A stretch of DNA of 64,000 bases. Origin: Nephrocerus scutellatus (taxonomy: Eukaryota; Arthropoda; Insecta; Diptera; Pipunculidae). Position 1 is the first letter of the stretch, and the number at the start of each line of letters is the position of its first letter. This document shows, one piece after another, positions 1 through 14,068 of the stretch. Below the pieces are notes generated by a model, which worked only from the letters and a program-made list of their open reading frames with translations, was not told where the DNA came from and searched no databases. The position numbers were made by a program, and so were the translations under genes. The DNA lies in NCBI GenBank assembly GCA_947095585.1, contig OX352761.1, forward strand, positions 110,409,890 through 110,473,889. Direction: 5' to 3'.

Positions 1-94
1 CAATATACTAGCATAACGCTTGATTTACATTTGTGGCGTGCGAGAAAAAATGAGCAGGACGGCTGTTAAATTGAAATTTTAGTTAGCCGACTCG

Positions 95-475
95 CTACAC
101 GCGTCTCACGCAGAATATCAAAAACTCTATTTAGAGACTTACTCTTGTGAGTAAGCTTAAGCTGTCTTAATCATGTGGAAGGTGGTTAAAAATTACCTCA
201 AAGAAGTCGAAAAAACATAAATTTTAACTCTTGACACGCTCCACACACGAAGCGCGTCTTAAGCGGAATATAAAAAATGCTATTTTGGACTTAGGTACAT
301 ATTCAAAAAATTTCAGCTCTCTAAATCGTGTGAAAGGTGGTTAAAAAGGACCTCAAAGTTCGAAAAAAACAACAATTTCAACCCATCACACGCGTATCAC
401 GCGGGATATATAAAATGCTATTTTGGACTTAGATATTCATAAAATTTTAGCTCTCTGAATCGTGTGGATGGCTGC
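95..475 (-). repeat. CGCGTGTG composite satellite block, reverse orientation
   Basis: About 2.5 diverged units of a repeat of about 150 bp, inverted relative to the larger block at 26.2-27.4 kb. Each unit has a stretch reading (minus strand) CTAAGTCCAAAATAGCAT, then an AT-rich bridge, then alternating CGCGTGTG-like words, then a GGTTGAAATTT-like word and a TTTGAGGTCCTTTTTAACC-like word. The match to the blocks at 26.2, 28.2, 30.5 and 31.7 kb was made by eye. Confidence 0.75.
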
Positions 476-1270
476 GTTACGATGCACCCGATTTGAATTT
501 GCTTTGAATGACTTTTCTCTATATGGCATTACTCAAATAAGAGTTCTGCCACAGTTCTCTGCTTTGAACTGTCAGGCAAAGCAAATGTTTAGCACTTTTA
601 AACTAGAGCTTCCGTTTGCAGCTTCGTTACGTAGCATTACGTTTTTCTTTACGATTGCCAAGCTACATTGTGATATGAAGCATTGAAATCGAATGGCTGA
701 ACTCGTAAACGTCAGGCGAAGCCGAAGCGTGTTTGTGTTTCAGGCATAAGAAACAAACAACTACAGCTGTCAAGAAATGTTCTATATATTTCCTCAGAGA
801 AAAAAGGTCATGTCCGATAATTCTCTCGGAATTATCGGGGCGTAAAAAGAAACCATTCAGAGAAAAAGCTATTATCGGAGAAGGGAAAAAAACACAGATC
901 CGACAATTAAATTATTTCTAAGATTACTCCGACATAAAAAACCACAGCATATCTACTATACCATCATTTCTTTTTAAATCTATGTAAAACTTAAAAAATA
1001 GTTTAGTCTCTTCAGGAAAAATAAGAAAACACAATCTTAGAAAAGAAAATACTATGACCATTGTGTGTTGGTCTTTAATTTGTTTATTTTTGTTTTGATT
1101 TATGTGTGTTTATGAGAATGTTTTAACTTTTTTTATTTAAGGTAATTATTAAGGTTTTATTTATATACTGTTTAACCAAAAAACAATATATTTATAGCAG
1201 TGTCGCAATTGAAGAAATACTTCTTGCTTTTTTGTCATCTGTTATAAAACCGGAATAATGATTACAATAT
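476..1270. other. Intergenic AT-rich DNA
   Basis: No gene is recognised here. The short open frames carry no recognisable domain. The stretch holds one copy of a dispersed repeat (735-960) and is otherwise AT-rich sequence downstream of Art1. Confidence 0.6.
735..960. repeat. Dispersed MITE-like repeat R-B, copy 1
   Basis: Matches 13640-13850 over most of its length. Shared words include ACAAACAACTACAGC, TCCGATAATT and runs of AGAGAAA followed by AAAAAACACA. It contains a short palindromic core around TCTCGGAATTATCGG. There is no coding content. It is probably a degraded non-autonomous element; its ends are not defined. Confidence 0.55.
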
Positions 1271-1271
1271 G

Positions 1272-1281
1272 TTTATTTATT
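1272..1281 (-). terminator. Art1 poly(A) signal
   Basis: Two overlapping AATAAA hexamers on the minus strand (TTTATTTATT on the plus strand), about 55 bases past the Art1 stop codon. This is a plausible position for cleavage and polyadenylation. Confidence 0.5.
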
Positions 1282-1333
1282 TACTGGTGGTAGCAATTGA
1301 CTACGACCCGCTAACCCGCTCCACGGTTACCAA

Positions 1334-4878
<3,545 letters not shown>

Positions 4879-5460
4879 CTTTTCAGTTTTCTTCTTTCGT
4901 GGTTGTTGTTGTTGAAGCAAAAATAAAATTACTTCACGTGTTTTGTGTTGGATTAAAATTCACTTATTTATAGTAATAACTATTAACTTTGATTAAAAAA
5001 AAGAACAAAGGAACAGAAACAGTCAATGTAAAACACCAGGCTTTCTTCAATAAGAACTTGAGGAATAAAATTTCTTTTCCCGCACACGCACGTTGTGACG
5101 GCGTCTCTCTTTCTTCCTTCTGGTTCTGGGATTAGGTATGGGATTTCGGTACTCGAATGACGCAAATTGCGGTGTCGTCAAGTCGCCGGCGAAAATAAAA
5201 TAGAATCAGCAATCAGGGACCTTTTTCTCTTTTTTCTTTGTGAATGAGGCAAATGTCTTTTTTTAGTACTTACATCTCGCATGTGCCAACTTGACAAGAA
5301 CAAAGTAAATGTTTTTATGGGTTTGTTTGTTTTAAGCTTACATATTTTAGTTTTAGCTAATTTAATTTTTTTATATAATTTTCTGTTAATTTCTGTCATT
5401 TCTTGTTCTTGTTCTAAAATATTACTAAAATACAAAACAAACTAAAATCCTTTTAGGCTA
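4879..5460. other. Art1 5' flank
   Basis: Holds the presumed Art1 5' UTR (just above 4878) and promoter. No TATA box or other promoter element could be chosen with confidence. The short open frames carry no domain. Confidence 0.4.
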
Positions 5461-6826
5461 AACTACGGTTTAGCGATTAAGGGGTTAGGGCTTTGAGAAA
5501 CCTCGAAAACCACCATATTGTTTGGGAGAGACTCCTCCTTTATGAGATGGGAGCTTTCAAAGTTTTGAGTTGGGGGTTTTGTGGTTTGGGGGTTAATTGG
5601 TATCATATGAAGTATAATAAAAATACCTTTCATTAAAAAATTAGGGCAATCAAACCTACCTCAGAAAATTTAGAGTAAACAAACTGATTTTTCCGTAAAA
5701 GTTCAACAGTGGGCGTGTTTGAATGTGGGCGGGCCTCATGTTGATGAATGAAATGAAAGCTGAATGTTTTTATGGGTGTGTCCCAATTATCATGAAAGTT
5801 GGATCAATTTATACTCATTACAATTGATTGAGTTTCTTCATAAAATAAATAGCTGATGATGTGCTTTCCCTCGCTCAATTGTTTTATGATTAGAAATGAA
5901 ATTTTCCTTTTAAAGACGTGCTTGAAAGTTATGGGCACAATATAAAATACTGTGCGCTCAATTAATTTATATTTTTCATTTGATTTATATTTAGAAAGGA
6001 GATTGACCTTTTAAAAGGCGTTTTTGAAAATTATGGACACAGTGCGCTCGATTAATTTATAAAAAGAAAGGAGCTTTTCCTTTTAAAAAGCTGCATCATG
6101 GTATATCATGTAATTATGTTTAAAAAAAACATATGATATATGACTTAATTAGTATATGAAATACCGCTTGAACCAAATACAACTTGATCAATCTTCCGTT
6201 AAAATTAGGCCACGCCCATAAAAATAGTACGACTGTGTAGAACTAATTTTTACCTTCCATATGATACCAATATTATTTTCCACCCACTCTAAAACAAGCC
6301 CCCTACTTAACTTTCATGAGAAAGTCAGTTTTTGGCACTTACATTGTCGAGGGTGGTTGGATTGAACTCAAATTATATGAAAAACCACATCAACCATATA
6401 AAACTTGATCAAACCTCTGTTCAAATTAGCCCACGTCCATAAAAATTGTACGGCTGTGTAGAACTAATTTTGACCTTTTATTTGATACCGATATTTAGGC
6501 CAATACACGCCCCCAATACACACCCCTTACTGAAATTTCATGACAAAGTCAGTTTTTGGCTCTAACTTTGACGAGGGGGGTTATATGAACGCAATTTTTT
6601 ATAAGATGAAAGGCCTTTTTATTACCTTTTATAAGATAACAATTAACCCACTAACATCCATCAAACCACGGAGAAAAATGAAAATTTCAAAAGTTAAATC
6701 AAAACTTTGAAAGCCCCTCCCTCCTTAATAGGGCGCCGCCACCAAGTCCTGTTGACATTTTTGGATACTGGGAGGTGGGGGTGTGGCAAATGATGAAAGT
6801 TCCATTAATCGCTATACCGTATATTC
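5461..6826. mobile_element. Long inverted-repeat (foldback-like) element, about 1.37 kb
   Basis: The two ends are inverted copies. The left arm (5461-5640) begins AACTACGGTTTAGCGATTAA; the right arm (about 6600-6826), read on the minus strand, begins AATATACGGTATAGCGATTA. Both arms then share GGGGCTTTCAAAGTTTTGA-like and GTTAATTG(G/T)TATC words in order. The interior has two tandem diverged duplications: a unit of about 105 bp at 5880-6090 (CCTTTTAAA, GTGCGCTC, ATTAATTTAT) and a unit of about 220 bp at 6180-6590 (AACTTGATCAA, GTGTAGAACTAATTTT, AAGTCAGTTTTTGGC). There is no open frame. It looks like a non-autonomous inverted-repeat element; no target-site duplication could be fixed. Confidence 0.6.
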
Positions 6827-7074
6827 GCCTCTTTTTAAAATTTCATGTTGCATTTTAATACGACATCGCATTTTGCCCAGAAGCAAGCAATGTGTCGTAT
6901 TAATATATGTGGCGACAGATTTTTTGCACAAATAAATTTCATAAATGGGAGTGCTCAGTAGCAGTCACGTATATCGCACGCACTATGAAAACATATTATT
7001 CTTGTCAAACAAATTCATTACAATCTATAAATATTTTTTTATAATATTAAGTTTACAGTAAAGTATGAATTTAT

Positions 7075-7322
7075 GTGGGCACCGTGGATCAGTGGAAAAG
7101 AGCATGGCTTCTGAGCAGGAGGTTCGTGGTTCGAATTCCACTAACACCAAGAGTATTTTTTACGGTGTCCCACCACCCGCGAAAGTCTTGTCACGGAAAG
7201 CTTCTCAATTCGGCGGTCGGATCCCGCATTAAATTGTAGTTCCCCTCCATTTGTGTGCAAAAATATACATGTTCAACACAAATGGTTGCGAGTAGCTAGG
7301 CCTTGGACCGCAATGATCTGGA
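7075..7322 (+). mobile_element. tRNA-derived SINE, copy 1
   Basis: The head resembles a tRNA: an A-box-like GGATCAGTGG near the start and a B-box GGTTCGAATTCC at 7128-7139, followed by CACTAACACCA. The body shares long words with the other copies: TTTACGGTGTCCCACC, GTCACGGAAAGCTTCTC, GCATTAAATTGTAG and CCATTTGTGTGCAAAAATAT. The internal pol III promoter fits SINE biology. The 3' end stops near CGCAATGATCTG, without the usual ATTATTATT tail. Confidence 0.85.
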
Positions 7323-7386
7323 CAGTAGATGACTTCCGCTGGATTTTCGCTGGAATCAAGCCCTCTCTTTCCAACTCCCTTAAATC

Positions 7387-7900
7387 CTACCTGTTTCGCT
7401 GGACATGACTTTCATTCTCATACCTGTTAGCTTGAGTTACTGAGTTAGTGCCGAGGTTGATGCTTTGGGTTTTGGCAGTATTAATCTTCAAACCCGCAAC
7501 AATCGTCGTCAGCCTATTCCAGATGTTTGAGTTGAGAAGTAAGAGTCCAACGAACTCCTCCGTTTCCAGTAGATATGGCTCCAACAATCACCAACAAAAA
7601 AAGTATCGGCGATAGAATGCAACCTTGTCGTACCTTTAGTATCTCGAATTCCTCTGACAGCTTTCCTCTATGCAGCACATGACATTTAGAGCCATCATAT
7701 GTTGCTTTAATATAGCTATTAGTTTATCGGGTACACCTATCCTGCGCAAGGCGAGCCAGATAAACTGTCTGTTGACACTGTCAAACGCCATCTCAAAACC
7801 GATGAACAGCAGGTGCAGTGGTGATGTGGTCGATACAGAAGGCATCGAGTGTATCTCCCAGATGTTCCTCTCCAGTTTTCGCACTCCACAAGACTACCTT
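7387..7900 (-). mobile_element. Decayed LINE RT fragment
   Basis: Minus-strand non-LTR reverse transcriptase. It reads LLFIGFEMAFDSVNRQFIWL and RRIGVPDKLIAILKQH at 7830-7700 (RT palm with the first Asp), then AGLKINTAKTQSINLG at 7500-7440. The catalytic YADD region is lost and frames shift. The plus-strand sequence GATGAACAGCAGG also occurs at 28608, so the two fragments belong to related LINEs. Confidence 0.75.
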
Positions 7901-10158
7901 TTTTATGGAGCTACTTCCTTTCCCTTCTTCCACTGATCGGGGAAGCTTTCTGCCTCCCAAGCTCTCTCTACAGGAAAAGCTCTGCTGATGTCGTTGGAGC
8001 GGCACGCAGAAGCTCTGCTTTTTCTACGTTTTTTCTTGTAGATATGAATGTATGGACGGAAATAAAGAAAAGATGGAAAAGTGGAATGAGGTGGCGGCTC
8101 TTTTGAATGTGGCAGAGGGAGCATAAAATTTCAGGCTGTATGTTGAAAACAGAGCGGCGGAGCTTAAGACCAAAATTCTTAAAACACATGGCAAACCATG
8201 CACTTTTTGTAGAGTATCTATAAATGCGGTTACCTCATCAATAAAAACTTGGAAATCTGAATAACTCTTGGCTCTCGCCGACGTCTTAATAATCCGATCC
8301 GATCTTAATAATCCGTTATTGTTTCCTTTTGGCCAGTATAATACGAATTCTTAAAGATGCATTTATAATAATTGTCACACAAAATCTATTTTTGAGTTTA
8401 TTTTATTTGTTTTATTTATCACTACATTATGTAAAAAATATTATAATAAAATACAATTCGGAATATTTAATATACATACACTAGTTTAATATCAATATAT
8501 TAATAATTCATATTTCGTTTTTAAATATAGCAACAAAATTTAAAACCCTTTACTCGAGAGGAAATAATTTAAATTGTCGGCACACAAAATATACCATTTT
8601 TGACATTCATTCTAATTAGAACTAGTACTAAAATGAATATCTCGCAAATGGAACGTGAATACAAATTTGTGGAATGAAATTATTCAGCGAGAAAACGAAA
8701 TATGAGAAAAAAGAAAATTTCATTCCATTCCATTCCATCTCAATAAACCAGAATCTACATACTTATCAGAGAAAAATTTGAACTAGAATTACTCATTGTT
8801 CTGTTTACTCCGTGGTTGGGTGGTTGGGTGTAAATGGTCAGTTTGGGTAAGGTCAGTGCCCAGTGGGTTTTCCTTTTATCTTTTGGTTGGTTAGTGGATG
8901 GTTGTTAATTGGATGTAGCAGGGAATCACCGGGTATTTTTCGTTAAAAGTTAAATACAAATTTTAAATTAGGCAGGCATTCAAAATTGAACTAGAGTTCA
9001 CTTATCCATATTAGTGTTTAGAAGGTGTCAAGAAATAAATCTACTGGATCAGGATCATAAATGCAATCATATAGATGAGAATCCATTCCATTAGACATGT
9101 CAAACTACAAGCAATATGGCTAAACGACACTGCACTTGCTCTTTTTTATGTGTAGTTAAGTTTTTCCTCGGAAACAAAACATTGCCTTCCATTTATCATC
9201 AAAATCAAATACTTATTTGTATTTGTACTTGACAATGTGCAATGGAAAGTGCAATGGAGCACACGAAAATCACTTCTCAGTTCTACCAACACTCTGGAAA
9301 TTGTTCCTTATCTAATCCGGAAAAATAGCCGTTAATGTATTGTCGCCTCTAGGCACATCAGACCATTTTGAAGAATCAGCTAATTTATTGCTGTTTAACA
9401 ACACAGCTCGAGAAAAAACTTCAAAAATAACAAATACGAGAAAAGAGGAATAAGTCTGTCACGCCAACTGAAGATGAATGGCATGAATTGTGCTGCCTAT
9501 AGGGTTAGAGAGGTATGTTTGCGGTTTTATAAAAGAAATCCTACTGAGGGAAACCAAAGAATTTTCAAGCAAACCAGAAATGATTGCAATGCTCACCATC
9601 TTCGACTCAATTTACCCTATGACCAAACATTTAATGTTCTATGGGACAAATCCACTTTCGTACTCGTACAGTTGCTAGAGTTTCAAGGGATCCCAACATA
9701 CACACATGCTGGTTCATTTGGTATTTCCTGTACCTAAAAAAAGCGTACTGTCTTCTCTAATTTTCTCCGTGGTGGTTCCACATATCTATTAATTTGATGA
9801 AAGCGCAGTTTTTGCACTCAATATTTGCAATGAATCAAAAGCTGCATTCGTTCACTCGCTGACGACAGCACTCTCAACACCTCATAGTAGTTTGAGGAAC
9901 GTTCCTCATTCACTCCTACTGATCAGGCTATTATTTAATGGAAGTTCATTTGTCCTAAGAACACCACAGAGAGGCTTCTTGCTCGTCCCTGTTTTATCGT
10001 TGATACCTCCAGCGGTTCAACCGCATTACTCGTTGAACTTTAAATGCTCATCACTTTACACTACAGTCCATCTTTGGCCCCTTACACGTGTACAAATTAT
10101 ACAAAAATACCAATTAAATAAAAAACAAATTTTCGTAACCATTATATTAAAATTTATG
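7901..10158. other. Gene-poor AT-rich stretch
   Basis: Nothing recognisable. A short CATTC microsatellite lies near 8722-8740, and there is a perfect 14-base palindrome, GAGGAACGTTCCTC, at 9893-9906. Open frames at 9474-9737 and 9892-10173 have no domain. No canonical poly(A) hexamer for Rrp4 was found just below 10159. Confidence 0.5.
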
Positions 10159-11052
10159 TTATTCTTCTTGTAAACGCAAACGATGTTGTGTAAGGAATGC
10201 CACATCAAAAATAGCTTCTTGGTTGAGCAGCTCATGTACTTCGTACTTCATCGATTGCTCATATGCATAGAGTATACTTGTATCGTAAAGAACCATTTTG
10301 CAGTGAGCCAATGCTAAAATACAGTTACGAAGTCTTGCAATCACCTCACGATCTGCATGTGGTATTACTTCAGACAAATTTTGTGTAAATCCACCGTCGC
10401 CTTGCACTTCCGTGTTAACAATTGGTGATATCCATATAAAGCCATTATTTCCAAGAATAATGGAGGCGCCACACGGTAAATTGTGAAAATGTGTTTTTCT
10501 TCGTTTGACCAACGAAGGGAAAACTTTGACGAGAACCCCTTGTGAAAGTTTTCCATACTTTAAACTCCTGGTATAAAGTGAGAGGGTACCCTCATCATAA
10601 ATATTTTGTACTTCAGCAGAAATCAGATCGCCTTCTTGTAAATACTTTCTCATCATTTGTTCATCTTCCGTCGACCGACGACGAAGCTCCCCACCAGGCA
10701 AATTTACTGAAGCTAGTAGCAGTACAGAATCTAGACGAGAATTTGTGTCAACTTTCCAGCGTTTTTGTTGAATTTCTGTAATACGTGCTACAACGACATC
10801 GCCGATTTCTCCAACATATCGGCTCTTCAGTGGTTTAATGGATATTAACTTGTTAACTTGTTCCATTACACCGGCAACGGACGCTTTTATATTGTCCCCT
10901 TCAACATAGGTTCCATGACCCTTCATAAAACCTTGCTGAACTGTTACAACTTCTCCCGGAGTAAAAAGTCTAGGAATTCGATTTTCATTTTGTGAAAGCA
11001 AAGAAATATTCACGCGATCGATTGCTAGACGAATGTTTACGTTTGTACTCAT
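10159..11052 (-). CDS. Rrp4: Exosome complex component Rrp4 (EXOSC2)
   Basis: This is a cap subunit of the RNA exosome, the 3'-to-5' RNA degradation and processing complex of nucleus and cytoplasm. It binds RNA at the entry pore and has no catalytic activity. One uninterrupted exon encodes 297 residues, the usual length for the family. An N-terminal domain (about 27-75, FTPGEVVTVQQGFMKGHGTY) is followed by an S1 RNA-binding domain (about 80-165, with VGEIGDVVVARITEI and DTNSRLDSVLLLAS) and a KH-type domain (about 167-260) carrying the Rrp4-family G-x-N-G motif (GNNG, 201-204). The start ATG at 11052 precedes a conserved N-terminus, and no upstream exon is needed. It is isolated between repeat-rich intergenic stretches and shows no defects. 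Confidence 0.96.
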   Translation of the reverse strand: MSTNVNIRLAIDRVNISLLSQNENRIPRLFTPGEVVTVQQGFMKGHGTYVEGDNIKASVAGVMEQVNKLISIKPLKSRYVGEIGDVVVARITEIQQKRWKVDTNSRLDSVLLLASVNLPGGELRRRSTEDEQMMRKYLQEGDLISAEVQNIYDEGTLSLYTRSLKYGKLSQGVLVKVFPSLVKRRKTHFHNLPCGASIILGNNGFIWISPIVNTEVQGDGGFTQNLSEVIPHADREVIARLRNCILALAHCKMVLYDTSILYAYEQSMKYEVHELLNQEAIFDVAFLTQHRLRLQEE

Positions 11053-12057
11053 ATTTTAGTGAATAATTGTTATCAAAAACAGTACTTCAATTTATAATAA
11101 AACACTTTGTTTACTATAGCAATAACAACAAAACAAACCGACGGAAATTCACGTTGAATTAATGCTAGGTTAGTTCGAACTTCGAACCTCGAATCCTCCA
11201 ATCGTCGAATTCGAAAGGGGATGTTCAATCAAGTTCGTTACGCGCTGTTTCCTCGTCAAATAACAATTATGCTACAATAAAAGAATTTGCTTGGGTGAGT
11301 AAAATTTTGTAGTTATCGCTGAAAAAAAAACCATAGAAAAGATTAAAAGAAATATTAAGAACATATGTTATTGTATATGGGAAAAAATATATTTTTATTG
11401 CATCTGTATCATAAGGTATATGTGTTCTAAATATTGAGTTTGATAGTGAATGAGTTGTGGTTTCGTTCATAATTTCGGTGATCACAGCTACCAGTTTTAA
11501 CGCCCACTAATATATATTCTCTAAATTTTCTCTGTCCCCGTCTCGGTGTATGCAGTGCGACCATTCTCTTTTGGCATTTTTATTTGTGCTGGCCTTGAAA
11601 ATTGCTTAAAATAATCCTACAACATTTTCCTTTCAATTCCGTTCACATTTATTGTAGCATTATTTGGAGCCGGTATACGTGAACATGCGCACAAGCAAAT
11701 TATTTTATTGTATTTTATTTTAATCTGAATAAGGAATTCGAATGTCAAAACAGTGCGATTTTTACGCTCATAGCAAACAAATTTTCAGCACGAAGGAATG
11801 AAAGCGATGTCCAGTGAAACAGGTAGGTTTTTTGTGAGTTGGAAAGAGAAAGATTGATTCCACCAAAAATCTTCAGAGATGACATTCAGCTCGAGCGTGA
11901 ACGTTCTATACGGCAAAACAACAACAAATTGATACACATACACACGAATGCTTCGTTATGTGTAGCCACAATGGTTATGGGTTGACTTTCATTCCCATAC
12001 ATGTGTAGCCACAATATATGGCTGCATTTTTTTTATGTCAGAGTATTCGGAGAGATG
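11053..12057. other. Rrp4 5' flank and intergenic DNA
   Basis: Includes the Rrp4 promoter side. A possible short plus-strand exon, ATTTTCAG / CACGAAGGAATGAAAGCG / GTAGGT near 11785-11822, has splice-like borders but only a few codons, so it is not called as a gene. Confidence 0.35.
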
Positions 12058-12352
12058 TGGGCGTGCCGTTGCTCAGTGGAGAACTTCATGGCTGCTGAGC
12101 AGGAGGATCTTGGTTAGAATCCCAGTAACACCAAAAGTATTTTTACGGTGTCCAACCTATCGCGAATGTCTGACCAACATCCGAGCGTAATAACTTTTCA
12201 CGGAAAGCTTCTCAATTCGCCGTTCGGATACGGCATTAAATTGTAGGTCCCTTCCATTTGTATGAAAAAATATACATGCCCAACACAAATGGTCGCGAGA
12301 AACTAGTCCTTGGACCGCAACGGTCTGTCGCGCCGAATATTATTATTATAAT
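12058..12352 (+). mobile_element. tRNA-derived SINE, copy 2
   Basis: The A-box-like GTTGCTCAGTGG at about 12068-12079 is followed by GCTGCTGAGCAGGAGG and a mutated B-box (GGTTAGAATCCC). The full body follows (TTTTTACGGTGTCC, ACGGAAAGCTTCTCAATTCG, GCATTAAATTGTAGGTCCC, AACACAAATGGTCGCGAGA), then CTGTCGCGCCG and an (ATT)n tail. It is the most complete copy and carries a segment (CCAACATCCGAGCGTAATAA) missing from copy 1. Confidence 0.88.
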
Positions 12353-12616
12353 CGGAGAGACAGGTTATATGTCAAAATTCAGATCTATGTTTTTTTTTCA
12401 TGAGACATGAGATATGCCTACTATTACTATTGCTACTATAAATATTTTCTCTGGTGCTAAAAAAAACGGCAGAAAATTTTTTTATCTGACAGATTTGATC
12501 ATAGAAAAAAATTATCGGATTTATCAGATATCTCGGAGCTCGGATTTCTTTGATCTCTGTTCTCTTCAATTTCTCCGACAAAAAAAAAAAAGACATGCCC
12601 TAAATGCTATATTTTA

Positions 12617-12832
12617 GAAATCTACGCTCGAGCTCAGATTTTTTCTCGAAAGTCGAGAATCTTTTGTTTACATTGTTTTGTTGCATTTGTTGTTGTTTGT
12701 TGGTAATGAAAAGTGGGGTAAATCTTCCAAAATATCAAGATCTGTTAAAGGGGAAATCCGATCTACCGTAGGTTTGGTTTTTTAGAAAAAACGAAAACTT
12801 GACAACTAAAAAATCAATCTGCACCAGATTTA
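12617..12832 (+). repeat. MITE-like repeat family R-A, copy 1
   Basis: Shares with 48341-48585 the ordered words AGATTTTTTCTCGAAA, TCTTTTGTTTACATTG, TTTTGTTGCAT, TCTGTT, ATCTACCGTAG and GGTTTTTT, and ends CAATCTGCACCAGATTT. About 215 bp, AT-rich, non-coding. Other copies: 17247-17437 (reverse), 45583-46320 (split) and 48341-48585. Confidence 0.7.
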
Positions 12833-12959
12833 AAAAAAAAACACAAAAACAAATCGTTAAAATTAAATGAGCTAAATGAATGAGTTAAATAAGCTTGCGA
12901 ATCGAACATGCCATTTAGTTTTTTTTATACACATATTTGTTCGCAAATAATTCTGTTAA

Positions 12960-13115
12960 AATTTTGGGCCCCTCGGACCTTGGGGTCGGTGGGCTCCCAT
13001 ACAAATATTTTACAAAATTTACCCGATTTTCTTAATATTTTATATGCATGTGTATCTCCCATGGACAACACTTTCTGTATAAAGTCGTCCCCAGGGCCTA
13101 GTGGCCCCATATGAT
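12960..13115 (+). repeat. Isolated unit of the ~120 bp repeat
   Basis: Carries the key words of the arrays at 54.1 and 63.0 kb in order: GGGCTCCCATACAAAT, TTTACCCGATTTTCTT, TATGCATGTGTATCTCC, GGACAACACTTT and GGGCC. It is about one and a quarter units. The open frames over it are incidental. Confidence 0.65.
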
Positions 13116-14068
13116 TTTTTTATTCTCTTTATTAACTTCGCGTGCCCGTGTGCTTGTGACTGGCTGGCTGGTTGTAATCAATTTTTAACCCACTTTATAA
13201 AGCCCTTACCCTTTTCCATTTTCTATAAAAGTTTGTATAAATGTGATTTCAGTATGAGCTAATGGCAAGAATTGACTACCGGACTCATTTGATTCTCAAA
13301 CGCATAATAATTTGACGTGTAGACTAATTTGACGTTTAGAATAAAAGTTGCAGCTCTGCAACGACCTCTCCAAAACAAACGTAAAAAAATAACTATATGT
13401 AGTATTAAAAAACAGTAACAGTACCATTACCTGCTTATTACAAAAAATAAAAAAAATCTTCTCACACCAATCGGTTTTCGGAGGGAATAGAGAAATTACA
13501 TATCCGATAAATCCAATAATCTTTTCTGTGATCCAGATCTTTCAGATCAAAAAATTTATCTATTGTGTTTTTTTATTATTAGAGAAACGTTTTATTTCTC
13601 AGATGAATGCTCCATAGTAGTCGACATGTCTCATATTTGAAGAAACCAACAAACAACTACAGCCGTCAATTTTTTTTTAGAGTAAAAAGATCATATCCGA
13701 TAATTATAGGAGTGTAAAAAATGACTCAGAGAAATAAAATTTTCCTCGGAGAGTAAAAAAAACACATATCTGAATATTGACAGTTAAATTCTCTTTCCGA
13801 TTACTCAAAAAAAAAAAAAAAAACAAGTCATATTTTGAACGAAGCTATTATGTCACATAATATTCACCTTTACTCGAGTATAGTGAACGTCGTTTTACTG
13901 CAGTAAACAGACAGACTGAACATAACATGCTATGCGAATTGTTTAATATAAACACTTTTGGGAGCGCGCTGGAGCAACTTTCGGAAAAACATTATTTTAC
14001 CGTTTCAATTTCAGTGGAAATGAGGAAATAACCTTCTTTTAAATTAATTCAAATAAAATTTTGTTAAA
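13116..14068. other. Intergenic DNA upstream of the RING gene
   Basis: AT-rich stretch with decayed repeats (an R-B copy at 13640-13850 and related AT-rich pieces at 13440-13640). The last 150 bases hold the presumed 5' UTR and promoter of the RING gene. No clear TATA box. Confidence 0.4.
13640..13850. repeat. Dispersed MITE-like repeat R-B, copy 2
   Basis: Matches 735-960: ACAAACAACTACAGC, ATATCCGATAATTA, GACTCAGAGAAA and AAAAAACACAT, then a TCCGATTACTC end before a poly(A) run. Non-coding. Confidence 0.55.

Noticed and set aside
9474..9737. Short plus-strand ORF as a conserved gene
   Set aside because: No domain, no splice signals, and the parallel frame is equally open.
10542..10781. Plus-strand open frames across Rrp4
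   Set aside because: They are shadows of the minus-strand Rrp4 coding sequence.
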